DNA of 64,000 nucleotides, taken from IMG/VR virus record IMGVR_UViG_3300042923_000474, positions 124,001 through 188,000 of that record; one strand, given 5' to 3'. This DNA comes from a virus. The translations under genes were made by a program, and so were the position numbers. The notes below the pieces were generated by a model. That model searched no databases and had not been told where the DNA came from. It was given only the letters and a program-made list of their open reading frames with translations. Positions 53,033-61,765 of the stretch are shown here, piece by piece (position 1 is the stretch's first letter; each line of letters begins with the position of its first letter).

Positions 53033-53875
53033 CTATGCCAGGTCTGGATCGGGTTCATTGAAGTGAAGCGTCAGCTCACCTGTCAGACCCAAGCAGTTGG
53101 CATCCACCAGCATGACCTTAATGAAGCGGTCGTACTTCGGGTTGGCTTCATTCGGATGCTCGGCGGAAATACCCACCATGCGAATCGTTGCACCGGCCAG
53201 ACTGAAACGGCTGATGCCTTCGATCTTCCAATCGTCACCTGTCTGCGTTTTAAGCAGAGGACCCAACACGTTCACCGGGGCATCACCCACCACGATGTCC
53301 TTGAGCTGCTCGTAGGAGGTCGTGAAGTCACGCCAGTACGAATAGATCTGGGCATACGGTCGAGTGGTGGTCGCCGATGGGTAGCGCAGACCGTTGAGAC
53401 GGGTCACCTTGAGGTAGTCCGCCAACTGGTAGCCACCCGGACGGGTACCCACCGAAACAGTGCCAGTCCATGCCAAGCTGGTAGGCAGTGCCTCCAACTC
53501 AACCACGCCGCCTTGAGCTTTCTCTTCGTCAGTCAGCGCACGGATCAGTACATCTTTATCCGTGAGCAGTGTGCCGTAGCGTTTGTTCATGGCCGCAATG
53601 ATGTCACTGGTGCTTTGCGGTTCTTTGACCGGCACCAACAAGGTCACTTGCGCAGCCAAGTCGGACAATGGGTTGCGATGGTAGCGGAACGTCTCGGAAC
53701 CGGAGTACGCTGTCTCTTGGTTTTTGGCAGTGAGCACGATCGTCGTATTGAACTGCCCTACCGGAGTAATCGCGATAGGTGCTTCGAAGATGTATTCACT
53801 GGCCACCAAGTCAAGCTTGTTCAGCCGGTTGATCGATTCCACCATCACATCCAAAGAGGGTTTATAAAGCGACAT
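53033..53875 (-). CDS. Paralogous virion-type protein, A+B (280 aa)
   Basis: NTTIVLTAKNQETAYSGSET and YHRNPLSDL, AAMNKRYGTLLTDKDVL, LNGLRYPSATT, then B with HPNEANPKYDRFIKVML ending GELTLHFNEPD. AAAGGGC before the ATG. Same family, role unknown. Confidence 0.6.
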   Translation of the reverse strand: MSLYKPSLDVMVESINRLNKLDLVASEYIFEAPIAITPVGQFNTTIVLTAKNQETAYSGSETFRYHRNPLSDLAAQVTLLVPVKEPQSTSDIIAAMNKRYGTLLTDKDVLIRALTDEEKAQGGVVELEALPTSLAWTGTVSVGTRPGGYQLADYLKVTRLNGLRYPSATTTRPYAQIYSYWRDFTTSYEQLKDIVVGDAPVNVLGPLLKTQTGDDWKIEGISRFSLAGATIRMVGISAEHPNEANPKYDRFIKVMLVDANCLGLTGELTLHFNEPDPDLA

Positions 53876-53886
53876 AATCGTGCCCT

Positions 53887-54720
53887 TTAGGAAGTGAGGT
53901 TATAGTGGAAGTAGGCGATACCCGAGTAGTCCATGGTTTGCACGTTGGCAATATCCTTGATCACCTGAACAAGCACTCGATCGTAGTCCTTGTTAGCTTC
54001 CGGTACCTGCGCCGTACTGTAGTCGAACATGGGGTTGTTCCATGCCACGGGCCAGTTCGAGTAACCGAACGAAGCCATCAGTGTCCGCATGGCGTTCCCG
54101 TCGTTAACGATGTTGTAGAACGGGTGCTTGCGAACTTTGGCGTAATGTTCCGACCAGTCTTCACTGTAAGTGAACAACGTGATCGGTCGCTTGTTCAGCG
54201 TGTCCAGCGTTTGACCCGGATGCAACATGACATCGAGATCACGCATGACGACAACCTCAGACAGCAGAGGACGACGTCGGGTAAAGCGAATAACAAACTG
54301 GCCGATGTAGGACAATGAAGTGGTAAGGGCTACGAGGGGGATGTTGACCTCTTCGTTTTCGCCCAACCAGCTGTAGTCAACCTGCTCGAAGTCATCGACA
54401 TCCAACTGGATGCCCAACTCTTGGCCGATATACGGCAACATCGAATGCAGGTTTCCGTTACTCAGCCCATTGATCCGGGGACGGATATCACCAAACGCGC
54501 TTGTAAGGTCCATCCGCTCGTACTCAACGGGGACCATGCCTTCATAGGTCGTATCGGGAATCGGCACAACGACACTACGGACCAGGGTAGGTAGGGGACC
54601 CTGGACAAACTTAGGCGTGGTAAAAAGCACATCGTCCGGGTTCAACGGGGAGGGAAGGACATTCTGCTGATTGATGAGATCAACTAAAACGTCCCTGCCC
54701 TTTCCAGGGACAAGGATCAT
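53887..54720 (-). CDS. Paralogous virion-type protein, A+B (277 aa)
   Basis: The ATG at 54720 (MILVPGKGRDVLVDLIN) follows AGGAGAG; a longer frame from 54777 lacks such a site. A module with YEGMVPVEYERMDL and GQELGIQLDVDDFEQ; B module with PEANKDYDRVLVQVI and end GIAYFHYNLTS. Confidence 0.6.
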   Translation of the reverse strand: MILVPGKGRDVLVDLINQQNVLPSPLNPDDVLFTTPKFVQGPLPTLVRSVVVPIPDTTYEGMVPVEYERMDLTSAFGDIRPRINGLSNGNLHSMLPYIGQELGIQLDVDDFEQVDYSWLGENEEVNIPLVALTTSLSYIGQFVIRFTRRRPLLSEVVVMRDLDVMLHPGQTLDTLNKRPITLFTYSEDWSEHYAKVRKHPFYNIVNDGNAMRTLMASFGYSNWPVAWNNPMFDYSTAQVPEANKDYDRVLVQVIKDIANVQTMDYSGIAYFHYNLTS

Positions 54721-54815
54721 TTTTCTCTCCTGAAACCGTGATCTGAAGGGAAGGAATGTGTGCCGGATAGGAAACATTCACATAGGATTAGCCCTTGCTG
54801 AAATAAGATAGGTAA

Positions 54816-54847
54816 GGGCATAAAAGAGAGTGGCCTTTCGGCCACTC
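54816..54847 (-). terminator. Minus-strand terminator followed by TTTTATGCCC
   Basis: Eight-pair stem (54828-54835 with 54840-54847), GAAA loop on the minus strand, then TCTTTTATGCCC. It separates the most upstream array gene from the rest; only the downstream TTATG half is present. Confidence 0.8.
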
Positions 54848-54880
54848 CCAGTGAGTCCCTTCGTTCACGCACGTCAGGTC

Positions 54881-55444
54881 TTACTCGGCCGGCGGGGTTG
54901 CCGGAGGAGTTGGGTAGTTCAGACCAGACAGAGTGGTCACGGTGATCACGTCGGACAATGGGATGTCTTCAGCGGTCAAGGTCACGCTCAGGGATTCCAG
55001 GAAGACGTAGGAGTCTGCGTCAGCCGGGATCTGGATGATCTTGGTTTCGTTGGGAGTACCTTCCCAATCACCGATGTCGCCGTCGATGTAGTCGTCGGCG
55101 GTCAGGTTGATGCCGAGTGCAGTGTTGATCTCGTCGATCAGGTCTGCGAACTTGGCAGCGTCACCTACCGGGATCTCCAGCGCGCCAGTGATGCCAGCGG
55201 CGGCGATGAAGCCGTCGAGAGCCAGGCGGTTGTAGTTCACGGCCACTTCACCGGTATAACCGGAGTTAGGCAGAGCCGACACTTCCAACGTGGTGTTGGC
55301 CACTGGGTTCTGACCAGTAGCGGCTTGAGGCACGCCCAGACCCATTACGGTGCTGGAGATGGTCTTGCCAGGGTTGTCGAAGTTGATGAGATCGAAAATG
55401 ATCTCTTTTGGAGCTTTCTTGAAGTCACTGACATGGAGGGCCAT
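54881..55444 (-). CDS. Paralogous virion-type protein, A module only (187 aa)
   Basis: The ATG at 55444 (MALHVSDFKKAPKEIIFDL) follows AAAGGTG. Clean A module: DLINFDNPGKT, SGYTGEVAVNYNRLALD, INTALGINLTADDY, VITVTTLSGLNYP. Strong codon bias and its own terminator imply the highest expression of the array. With 43042 and 59776 it is a B-less version. Confidence 0.65.
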   Translation of the reverse strand: MALHVSDFKKAPKEIIFDLINFDNPGKTISSTVMGLGVPQAATGQNPVANTTLEVSALPNSGYTGEVAVNYNRLALDGFIAAAGITGALEIPVGDAAKFADLIDEINTALGINLTADDYIDGDIGDWEGTPNETKIIQIPADADSYVFLESLSVTLTAEDIPLSDVITVTTLSGLNYPTPPATPPAE

Positions 55445-55541
55445 GGGGACACCTTTTGGTTGCTGCGTGATGGAAAAAGGCCCCTTAGTAAAGGACCACA
55501 TATCATAGTAAAGTTATAGACGACCGCCTAGGGGCATTTAA
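55445..55541. promoter_or_regulatory. Divergent promoter region, paralogous array / thymidylate kinase
   Basis: On the minus strand CTATGATATG (complement near 55498-55509) gives two TATG elements upstream of the paralogous array. On plus, A+T-rich sequence and AGGGG precede the thymidylate kinase ATG. Confidence 0.35.
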
Positions 55542-56210
55542 ATGCAAGGGTTATTCATTACGTTGGAAGCAACTGAGGGGGCGGGCAAAGGTACCTCTCG
55601 TGGTTTCCTCGACGACTGTTTCAAAGCATCGGGTAGAACCACTACCTTAACCCGTGAACCGGGCGGTACACCACTGGCTGAAAAGATCCGTGAGCTGTTG
55701 CTGAGTCCCAGTGACGAGCCGATGTGCAATCAGACCGAACTGCTATTGATGTTTGCCTCTCGCATGCAGCACGTTGAGGGTGTCATTGGTCCTTACAAGG
55801 CCAAAGGCTGTGTGGTGCTCTGTGAGCGGTTCCTCGATAGCACGTACGCTTATCAGCATTATGCTCGGGGAATGCCTAAGGAGCTACTGGACGGGCTTGT
55901 GGAGCTACTTAAGCCACCGGTACCTGACTACACTTTCATTCTAGACATCGATCCGGTGATTGGGATGGCGCGTGCTAGCGCTCGTGGTGTGTTAGACCGT
56001 ATTGAGCAGGAGCACATCGACTTTTTTCACCGTGCTCGAAACGGTTTTCTATCACGAGCCAAGGAAGATACTTCAGGGCGTTTCCGTATTGTCGATGCAA
56101 CGCCACCGATTCCAGAAGTACGCAAGCAATACCTTGATCACCTACTTAACGATAACTTGATTACGCCAGAGGCTGCTGTCCTGGTGAGAGGAAAATACGA
56201 TGTCGCATAA
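55542..56210 (+). CDS. tmk: Thymidylate kinase
   Basis: Phosphorylates dTMP to dTDP. The P-loop EATEGAGKGT (9-18, Lys16), TREPGGTPLAEKIR (37-50) and CERFLDSTYAYQ (94-105, with Glu where many enzymes have the Asp of the DR motif) are all present, and length (222) is normal. It opens the nucleotide-metabolism block and overlaps the next gene by eleven bases. Confidence 0.92.
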   Translation: MQGLFITLEATEGAGKGTSRGFLDDCFKASGRTTTLTREPGGTPLAEKIRELLLSPSDEPMCNQTELLLMFASRMQHVEGVIGPYKAKGCVVLCERFLDSTYAYQHYARGMPKELLDGLVELLKPPVPDYTFILDIDPVIGMARASARGVLDRIEQEHIDFFHRARNGFLSRAKEDTSGRFRIVDATPPIPEVRKQYLDHLLNDNLITPEAAVLVRGKYDVA

Positions 56211-57690
56211 AGGCAAGCACCCCTATGAACTCAACCCAGTTGACTTCGTTAACAACCCAACTCACCGCGCACACATTCTCGAAGGTCTGGAAGGTTTCCT
56301 GAAACTGGATTACACCCTAGACCACAGCCCGGTGGCTGAAGGCCCAGCCGAAGCAGCCCGTAAATGGATTCGTCAGGTTATTGACTGGGCCCAGTGCAAT
56401 AAGGGCTACGCCGAGCAGATCGAAGAGGTCAAGTCTGGTGGTATGACCCGGCAACAAGCCGAGGATATGGTTGATGACATTCGCAAGGACGTTATCGGCT
56501 TCCACAAAGACGTGGATCGCTCACTGGAACTGATCAAGGAAATGCAAGCGCGTCCTGATGCCGACCCTGCGCTGGACTACATTGGTAAGGCTCTACGTCG
56601 TGCCAAATCGGGTGGTGGCATTGACGTGTTCGCTCTGTCGGCTAAGGCTGTCCGTCATAAAGACGTTGAGCAGATCATGCCGGTCAGCCTGCAACAGATT
56701 GCCCATCGCCTCCGCAGTCGGTCAGGACCTGTGGTCAGTCAGCTGGAAGTGATTGAAGCCATCGAAGCATTGCCAGAAAGCCTGCGTAAGCATCGCGATC
56801 TGGTGGGCCGTGGTCTGACCGAACCTAAGGTCACCTACGATCCAGTGGTCACCGAAGTCAAGCAGTACATCGAGAACGTTCAGGCGGCTCGTGGCTATCT
56901 CAGTCAAGCCGACATGCCTGACCAACTGGAAGAGGTGGAAGACTATCTGGTCGCCCACCTGCGTTGGCTGATGGCACCTCGCCATAACCTGAACCCGGTG
57001 ATGGAACTCAAACACATCGCCGAGATCATGCGCGATTGGATCGCTGCCGAAAGTTTGGCCTCGCATGTGAAGTTTGACATGTCGAACATGGTCGAGTCTC
57101 TGGAGAAGCTGGCTGCACAACACGCTGCTGCTCCGGTGGAAGTGAAGCTTGACGGTAGCGGTACTCGTACCGTATCGCGCCTTGAGCACACGCTGGAAGT
57201 CCTCTCTGGCGCCGCTGATGCTCACCCCCTGGACATCGACCAACAGAAGCTGCGTGAAGTTGAATTGTGGCTCAAGGCCATCGTCCTGAACAACCCAGGT
57301 TTCAAGAACCTCGGGCAAGAAGGCTACATCCTCGTACCGGCTGGCAACAACGTACCGGGCCGTGTGGTTGATGCGGTGAATGATTACCTCATCATGTACG
57401 GTCAGGGTACTCACAAGGCTGAAGACCTGCGTGGTCAGGCTGCTCGTTCTGGTTCTGCGGCCATCTGCAACATGCCTGAATGGTTCGCTCAGACCTACGG
57501 CCATGTCAGCAAGGGCGGCTTTGCCTCGCTGATGTACCACACCATGTTGGCGGTGGCTGCGCAGGACGAACCCAAGGGTGTCTACCTGAAAGGGGCGAAG
57601 GTCGAAGAGTTGGAAGCTGCCCTGAAGGCTGGGGTCAAAACGGCGTGGACCGACTTTGTCGAGTCTGCTGAGAAGGTGGATGCACGATGA
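56200..57690 (+). CDS. Hypothetical protein (496 aa)
   Basis: A mostly helical protein starting MSHKGKHPYELNPVDF, rich in charged coiled-coil segments (QAEDMVDDIRKDVIGFHKDVD), lying in tight overlap between thymidylate kinase and dihydrofolate reductase. No enzymatic motif recognised. Context hints at DNA metabolism, without direct support. Confidence 0.55.
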   Translation: MSHKGKHPYELNPVDFVNNPTHRAHILEGLEGFLKLDYTLDHSPVAEGPAEAARKWIRQVIDWAQCNKGYAEQIEEVKSGGMTRQQAEDMVDDIRKDVIGFHKDVDRSLELIKEMQARPDADPALDYIGKALRRAKSGGGIDVFALSAKAVRHKDVEQIMPVSLQQIAHRLRSRSGPVVSQLEVIEAIEALPESLRKHRDLVGRGLTEPKVTYDPVVTEVKQYIENVQAARGYLSQADMPDQLEEVEDYLVAHLRWLMAPRHNLNPVMELKHIAEIMRDWIAAESLASHVKFDMSNMVESLEKLAAQHAAAPVEVKLDGSGTRTVSRLEHTLEVLSGAADAHPLDIDQQKLREVELWLKAIVLNNPGFKNLGQEGYILVPAGNNVPGRVVDAVNDYLIMYGQGTHKAEDLRGQAARSGSAAICNMPEWFAQTYGHVSKGGFASLMYHTMLAVAAQDEPKGVYLKGAKVEELEAALKAGVKTAWTDFVESAEKVDAR

Positions 57691-58391
57691 GTAAGCGCAA
57701 GATTGCCTGTATCCTGGCAACCAACCTCGTCAGCACAATTGGCGATAAAGGTAAGTTGCCCTGGCACCTACCCGATGATTTGGCTCGCTTTAAGCGAATC
57801 ACTTCGGGCAACACCATCGTTATCGGTCGTCGTACTCATGAGAGCTTGCAAGAGTTTCGTGATACGGCTATCCGTGCCCATGACCGCAAGGTTAAGGAAA
57901 CGTGGGAGTGGTTTGACAGTGAGAAGGCGACTCTGGAAACACAGGGTCACTCAGAAGCCAAACTGAAACGCCTGATCAGTAAGAAGGCGTATCAACGCGA
58001 CCTGTCTCTGTCGTTGATCCATCCGGTCTACCCCACCCACAGTTTGCCTAACCGCAAAACCATCGTGGTGTCCAAGACCATGGCGGAAGTCACCGATAAC
58101 CCGAACATCGTTGTCGTGCGGTCGGTAGACGAGGCGATTGTGGTGTGGCGCGCTCGTGGTCAGGGTACGTTGTATTGTGCCGGTGGGGCTGAGCTTTACA
58201 AAGAGTTCTGGCCCCACATGGAGCTGCTGCACCTTACGCTGCTCAACAACAGCACTGAAGGTGACACCAAGTACCCGTTTGAACTCGCAGGTGGCGAATG
58301 GCGGATGCTCGCTCGTCAGATCATGCGCAAGGATGACGGGTCAGGCGAAGTGAGTCACACCTTCTTCACCATGGACCGAAAGGGCGCTTAA
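57687..58391 (+). CDS. Dihydrofolate reductase with ~60-residue insertion
   Basis: Reduces dihydrofolate for thymidylate synthesis. KLPWHLPDDLARFK (23-36; Asp30 catalytic), GNTIVIGRRTHESL (41-54), LPNRKTIVVSK and GTLYCAGGAELYKEF are typical. Between the GRRTHESL and LPNRK motifs, where usual enzymes have a few residues, about 60 charged residues (KVKETWEWFDSEKATLETQG...) are inserted, giving 234 instead of about 160 residues. ATGA overlap with the previous gene. No thymidylate synthase lies in the window. Confidence 0.88.
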   Translation: MSKRKIACILATNLVSTIGDKGKLPWHLPDDLARFKRITSGNTIVIGRRTHESLQEFRDTAIRAHDRKVKETWEWFDSEKATLETQGHSEAKLKRLISKKAYQRDLSLSLIHPVYPTHSLPNRKTIVVSKTMAEVTDNPNIVVVRSVDEAIVVWRARGQGTLYCAGGAELYKEFWPHMELLHLTLLNNSTEGDTKYPFELAGGEWRMLARQIMRKDDGSGEVSHTFFTMDRKGA

Positions 58392-58393
58392 CA

Positions 58394-58768
58394 ATGAAGC
58401 TTTGGACAATCCAGCTCGGCCAGTGGCGTCTAGCACAAAAGAAAAACATTACAATGGTTAACACCACGGTGATGTCTGGAATGTCCTGGCTTGCTCCTAG
58501 TTGGGACATGGTTAAAGGTCACAAGCTGAAAATCTACACAGATGCTCAGTACACTGCCAAGTTCATCCCCATGATGGTCTTGTCGGAATGTGACCACCGC
58601 GACAAATGGCTAGAACTTGCCAACATGGAAGAGGTAGCCATTGCTTGTTATTGTAAGGCTGGGGCATTTTGTCACCGCATGTTGCTGGTTGAGATACTGC
58701 GGGTATTCTGCGAACGAGAGGGGATTGAGTTTACTTACATGGGTGAACTCAGGAAGGAGGCAGCATGA
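58394..58768 (+). CDS. DUF488-like protein (124 aa)
   Basis: The motif ACYCKAGAFCHR (84-95) is characteristic of DUF488-type proteins, with two or three Cys and a His-Arg that could bind metal or act in redox chemistry. Starts two bases after dihydrofolate reductase and overlaps the next gene by ATGA. Function unknown. Confidence 0.6.
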   Translation: MKLWTIQLGQWRLAQKKNITMVNTTVMSGMSWLAPSWDMVKGHKLKIYTDAQYTAKFIPMMVLSECDHRDKWLELANMEEVAIACYCKAGAFCHRMLLVEILRVFCEREGIEFTYMGELRKEAA

Positions 58769-59319
58769 GCAATCACTACGCTTATCAAACGCACGGGATG
58801 TACAAGAATCTCGTGGCAGACATTGTTCATTCACTTCGCAAGAGTGATTGGCCAAATGAAAAGGAAGTGCTGGAGAGCCTGCCAGCCATTCCGGCTGGAC
58901 GTGGCGACATGTCCATTCATTTCTGTGTAACCAAGCAGGGCAGCATTGTCCTTATTGCCATGGAGGGTACTACTGAACTGGCTCACTGGCATTTGGACGC
59001 CTCTGATACTGGTGTTGTGGTGGATGAAGCCTCCATCATGAGCATCGGTCGGCTGCAGAACACCCTTGAGCAATTCTGGGACGCGTACATTAACAAGTGT
59101 ACCCGCATCGACATGAACCACCATCGGCGTGGGTTGACGCCCCAGACTATGAGAAGTCGGCATTACTTCGCTGATCAGGCACTGCGCTCGTGGTTGGAAC
59201 ACAAGTGCGTTGACATTACCGTTCGGCCAGGTGAGGTACGCATCGGTAACGATGTCTATCACACCAACCGTTCGTGGCGTCGTAGCGTACGTGACATGGT
59301 AGGTCTCAGTGAAAAATGA
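58765..59319 (+). CDS. Hypothetical protein (184 aa)
   Basis: MSNHYAYQTHGMYKNLV... with beta strands (GSIVLIAMEGTTELAHWHLD) and a basic C-terminal part (NRSWRRSVRDMV). GAAGGAGG before the ATG and ATGA at both ends show translational coupling. Unknown. Confidence 0.5.
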   Translation: MSNHYAYQTHGMYKNLVADIVHSLRKSDWPNEKEVLESLPAIPAGRGDMSIHFCVTKQGSIVLIAMEGTTELAHWHLDASDTGVVVDEASIMSIGRLQNTLEQFWDAYINKCTRIDMNHHRRGLTPQTMRSRHYFADQALRSWLEHKCVDITVRPGEVRIGNDVYHTNRSWRRSVRDMVGLSEK

Positions 59320-59741
59320 AGACCCCCATCAACTCTGTACTGGAAGAGTTTGTTAATGACGTAGGGCTAGCCCTGGGCATGGACTGGCGCTACCAATACC
59401 AACCTTACTACGACGACCCTGGAGCGGGTCTGGAGATTGAGATCTCGGTCTACGGAATCTTTATCTCTTATCCAAATTGTCACAACAGTGAGCGGACCAC
59501 TGTGACTTACGGTATCAGTGACAAGCAGTACCCGGTAGATTGGGAAACCCTTAGGGCAGGGTTGATCTTCTTCTATCGGTTGATTGGGCAGCACGTGTTA
59601 CCAGACTGCGTCACCCTTAAGCCGTGTGGGTTGACCAAGTTTGCGGTGGGCATGACCAAGGCAGTGATGCAAGGCATGCGCGATAGTCGAGTGGTGTTGA
59701 TGTCATTCAAGGATGGGCGTAACGACGTGGCATTCAAGTAA
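59316..59741 (+). CDS. Hypothetical protein (141 aa)
   Basis: Tyr-rich N-terminal half (WRYQYQPYYDDPG) and helical C-terminus. Last gene of the plus-strand thymidylate kinase operon, ending at a bidirectional terminator. Unknown. Confidence 0.5.
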   Translation: MKTPINSVLEEFVNDVGLALGMDWRYQYQPYYDDPGAGLEIEISVYGIFISYPNCHNSERTTVTYGISDKQYPVDWETLRAGLIFFYRLIGQHVLPDCVTLKPCGLTKFAVGMTKAVMQGMRDSRVVLMSFKDGRNDVAFK

Positions 59742-59782
59742 GGGCATAATCCCCCACCCGAAGGTGGGGGAGCACTTATGCC
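59742..59782. terminator. Bidirectional terminator, GGCATAA...TTATGCC
   Basis: Eight-pair stem CCCCCACC (59751-59758) / GGTGGGGG (59763-59770), CGAA loop, flanked by GGCATAA and TTATGCC (59776-59782), which are perfect inverted repeats. The minus-strand gene's TAA stop lies within TTATGCC. Confidence 0.9.
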
Positions 59783-60288
59783 GTCTGTGGGTAGTTCAAG
59801 CCACCCAGACTTGTGACGCGTATTACTTCAGACAGTGGGATCAGTTGGGGTTTGATCACTTCTGCCAGAATCTGACCTTTGTAGAAGAGTGAGTCGGGAC
59901 TTGCTTGGAGCATAACCATTGCTTCACCGTCGGTCCACTCAATGGGGCCATCGAGCAGGTCGTCGGTTTCCACGTTGAACCCGTACTTAAGTTGCAGTAA
60001 GGGAATCAGTTGGTGGATGGTTTGAGCGTAGGCTTCTAGTTCCAACGTATCCAGATTGATCTGTGAGAACAACCATTCCAGATCCAACTTATCAAAGGTT
60101 GAGACAACACTACCCGTCCAACGCTTTTGATCTAGCGATGTAATGGTAACGGCGGTATCACCCACCATGTCTGGGTTGTCGTTGATCCTGGGATCGCCTA
60201 CATACAGCAGGTCGTAGGGAATCTCATAGTCACTCGCTACAAAGATCAAGTCGAGCAGAATTTCCTTTTGGGGCCTTAATGTCGACAT
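59776..60288 (-). CDS. Paralogous virion-type protein, A module only (170 aa)
   Basis: The ATG at 60288 ([16 protein letters not shown]) follows GAGG. A module with [47 protein letters not shown] and [13 protein letters not shown]. An isolated member of the array family inserted in the nucleotide-metabolism region, on the opposite strand to its neighbours. TATG lies upstream on its strand. Confidence 0.6.
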   Translation of the reverse strand: MSTLRPQKEILLDLIFVASDYEIPYDLLYVGDPRINDNPDMVGDTAVTITSLDQKRWTGSVVSTFDKLDLEWLFSQINLDTLELEAYAQTIHQLIPLLQLKYGFNVETDDLLDGPIEWTDGEAMVMLQASPDSLFYKGQILAEVIKPQLIPLSEVIRVTSLGGLNYPQTA

Positions 60289-60374
60289 GCGTGTATCCTC
60301 TGTGTGCGCATACCATTCTTCAACTCCCACACCCTAGGGACAATCTATCAGACCACTCAATCTCTGGAGCCACT

Positions 60375-61010
60375 ATGTCTTTCCTTTCCGATATCTCGAT
60401 CCGCGAACGTTGTGTTGCCCAGTTTCTAGGTAACCGACTTGCCAGCCCGATGATCGAACCTTTCTTCGAAGAATCGGTGAGGACCGAAGTTCGCAAGATG
60501 GGCAAATGTGATGTTAACGTTGACGTCTTCTCGTACGGTCTTTCCAGCTACGGTTATGACGTGCGGCTGGCCGATAGTCTGGAGATCTTCACCAACATCA
60601 ACAACGTGAGCGGTGACGCCAAGCGTCCAGCCAGCGGGAATAAGGTCAAGGCCGAGATCCTGACAGACAACTACGGTGGTCGCTTCGCATGGCTGCCCGC
60701 CGGTGGCTTCATGTTGGGTCATACCGTGGAATACTTCCGCATCCCTCGCAACGTCATCGTGATCTGTCTGGGCAAGTCCAGCTATGCTCGCGAAGGTATC
60801 ATCGTCAACGTGACCCCGCTGGAACCGGAATGGGAAGGTCAGGTAGTTATCGAGATCTCCAACACTTCCGGTGTACCGCAGAAGATCTACGTGGACGAAG
60901 GCATCAGTCAGTTCCTGTTCGGCATGGGTGACATGAACTGCGCCGTCTCCTACAAGGACCGTGGTGGCAAATACCAAGGTCAGACTGGTATCACTCACGG
61001 CAAGGTCTAA
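60375..61010 (+). CDS. dcd: dCTP deaminase
   Basis: Converts dCTP to d[11 protein letters not shown] (58-65), [10 protein letters not shown] (133-142) and [13 protein letters not shown] (151-163, with Glu160 matching the catalytic Glu) plus the C-terminal KYQGQTG are diagnostic. 211 residues, near the usual length. GGAG precedes the ATG at 60375. With thymidylate kinase and dihydrofolate reductase it supports dTTP supply; no dUTPase is recognised, so it could be a bifunctional form. Confidence 0.9.
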   Translation: MSFLSDISIRERCVAQFLGNRLASPMIEPFFEESVRTEVRKMGKCDVNVDVFSYGLSSYGYDVRLADSLEIFTNINNVSGDAKRPASGNKVKAEILTDNYGGRFAWLPAGGFMLGHTVEYFRIPRNVIVICLGKSSYAREGIIVNVTPLEPEWEGQVVIEISNTSGVPQKIYVDEGISQFLFGMGDMNCAVSYKDRGGKYQGQTGITHGKV

Positions 61011-61012
61011 TC

Positions 61013-61261
61013 ATGCCTACAATGAAACTGAAGGACCACGTAGCACGGTACATCATCCTGAGTCCGATCAACGGTGAAGAGATCCGGTTTATTCTGGGCG
61101 TTAATGCACCAGAAGACCTGGGTCAGCAGGCAATGAAATGGTACGTGGACAACCCAGAGAGCACTGTCCATGATTTGGCCTTGTGGATGCAGGGTAAGAA
61201 CTGGGGCGTGGTAGCAGATTACGAGGCGGTCTCACTGAGCCGCCCAAGGAAGAAAGCATGA
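61013..61261 (+). CDS. Small hypothetical protein (82 aa)
   Basis: MPTMKLKDHVARYIILSP..., two bases after the deaminase stop and ATGA overlap to the next gene. Mixed alpha/beta with a basic tail (SRPRKKA). Unknown. Confidence 0.5.
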   Translation: MPTMKLKDHVARYIILSPINGEEIRFILGVNAPEDLGQQAMKWYVDNPESTVHDLALWMQGKNWGVVADYEAVSLSRPRKKA

Positions 61262-61764
61262 GACAAGACGATCCATGGTTGGTATCTCGTTACTCACCGA
61301 TCACGATTGACGGCACCATCTACTTCACCATCGCGGTGGGGTTGCCGGCGGGAACACTGCGTGAACGTAAGTCGCCTCGACTGGTTACTTACGTCGATCC
61401 CAAGACCGGGTGCGAATACACCCGTGAGGCCGACGACATGTTGCAGCGCTGCTGCTTTGCGACCCTCGATCAGGTTCAGGATACACTGGACTATCTCAAG
61501 CCCCACCATTACCGGGCCGTCCAGATCATGGCAGGGCATAAAGACGCCATCCCCGTCACCATGGTTATCAAGTCTTTCCCAGAAGCACGTGGGCAGGCAC
61601 TGAATATTCGGGACCGTGAGCTGATCCGTAAGTACAGCGCGGAACTTGATCCTCATGATCCTGCAAATTCTATTGTAGTGGCGGCGCGCTTGGTGGAAGA
61701 ACACCAGGCCACTCGGTTTATTCGTCTCTCCCGTATTTTGGGCGGGACTATCTGGAGCGTTTGA
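61258..61764 (+). CDS. Hypothetical protein (168 aa)
   Basis: MRQDDPWLVSRYSPITIDG... contains a Cys pair (DDMLQRCCFATLDQ) and a charged helical C-terminal half. Coupled by ATGA to the previous gene. Unknown. Confidence 0.5.
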   Translation: MRQDDPWLVSRYSPITIDGTIYFTIAVGLPAGTLRERKSPRLVTYVDPKTGCEYTREADDMLQRCCFATLDQVQDTLDYLKPHHYRAVQIMAGHKDAIPVTMVIKSFPEARGQALNIRDRELIRKYSAELDPHDPANSIVVAARLVEEHQATRFIRLSRILGGTIWSV

Positions 61765-61765
61765 A

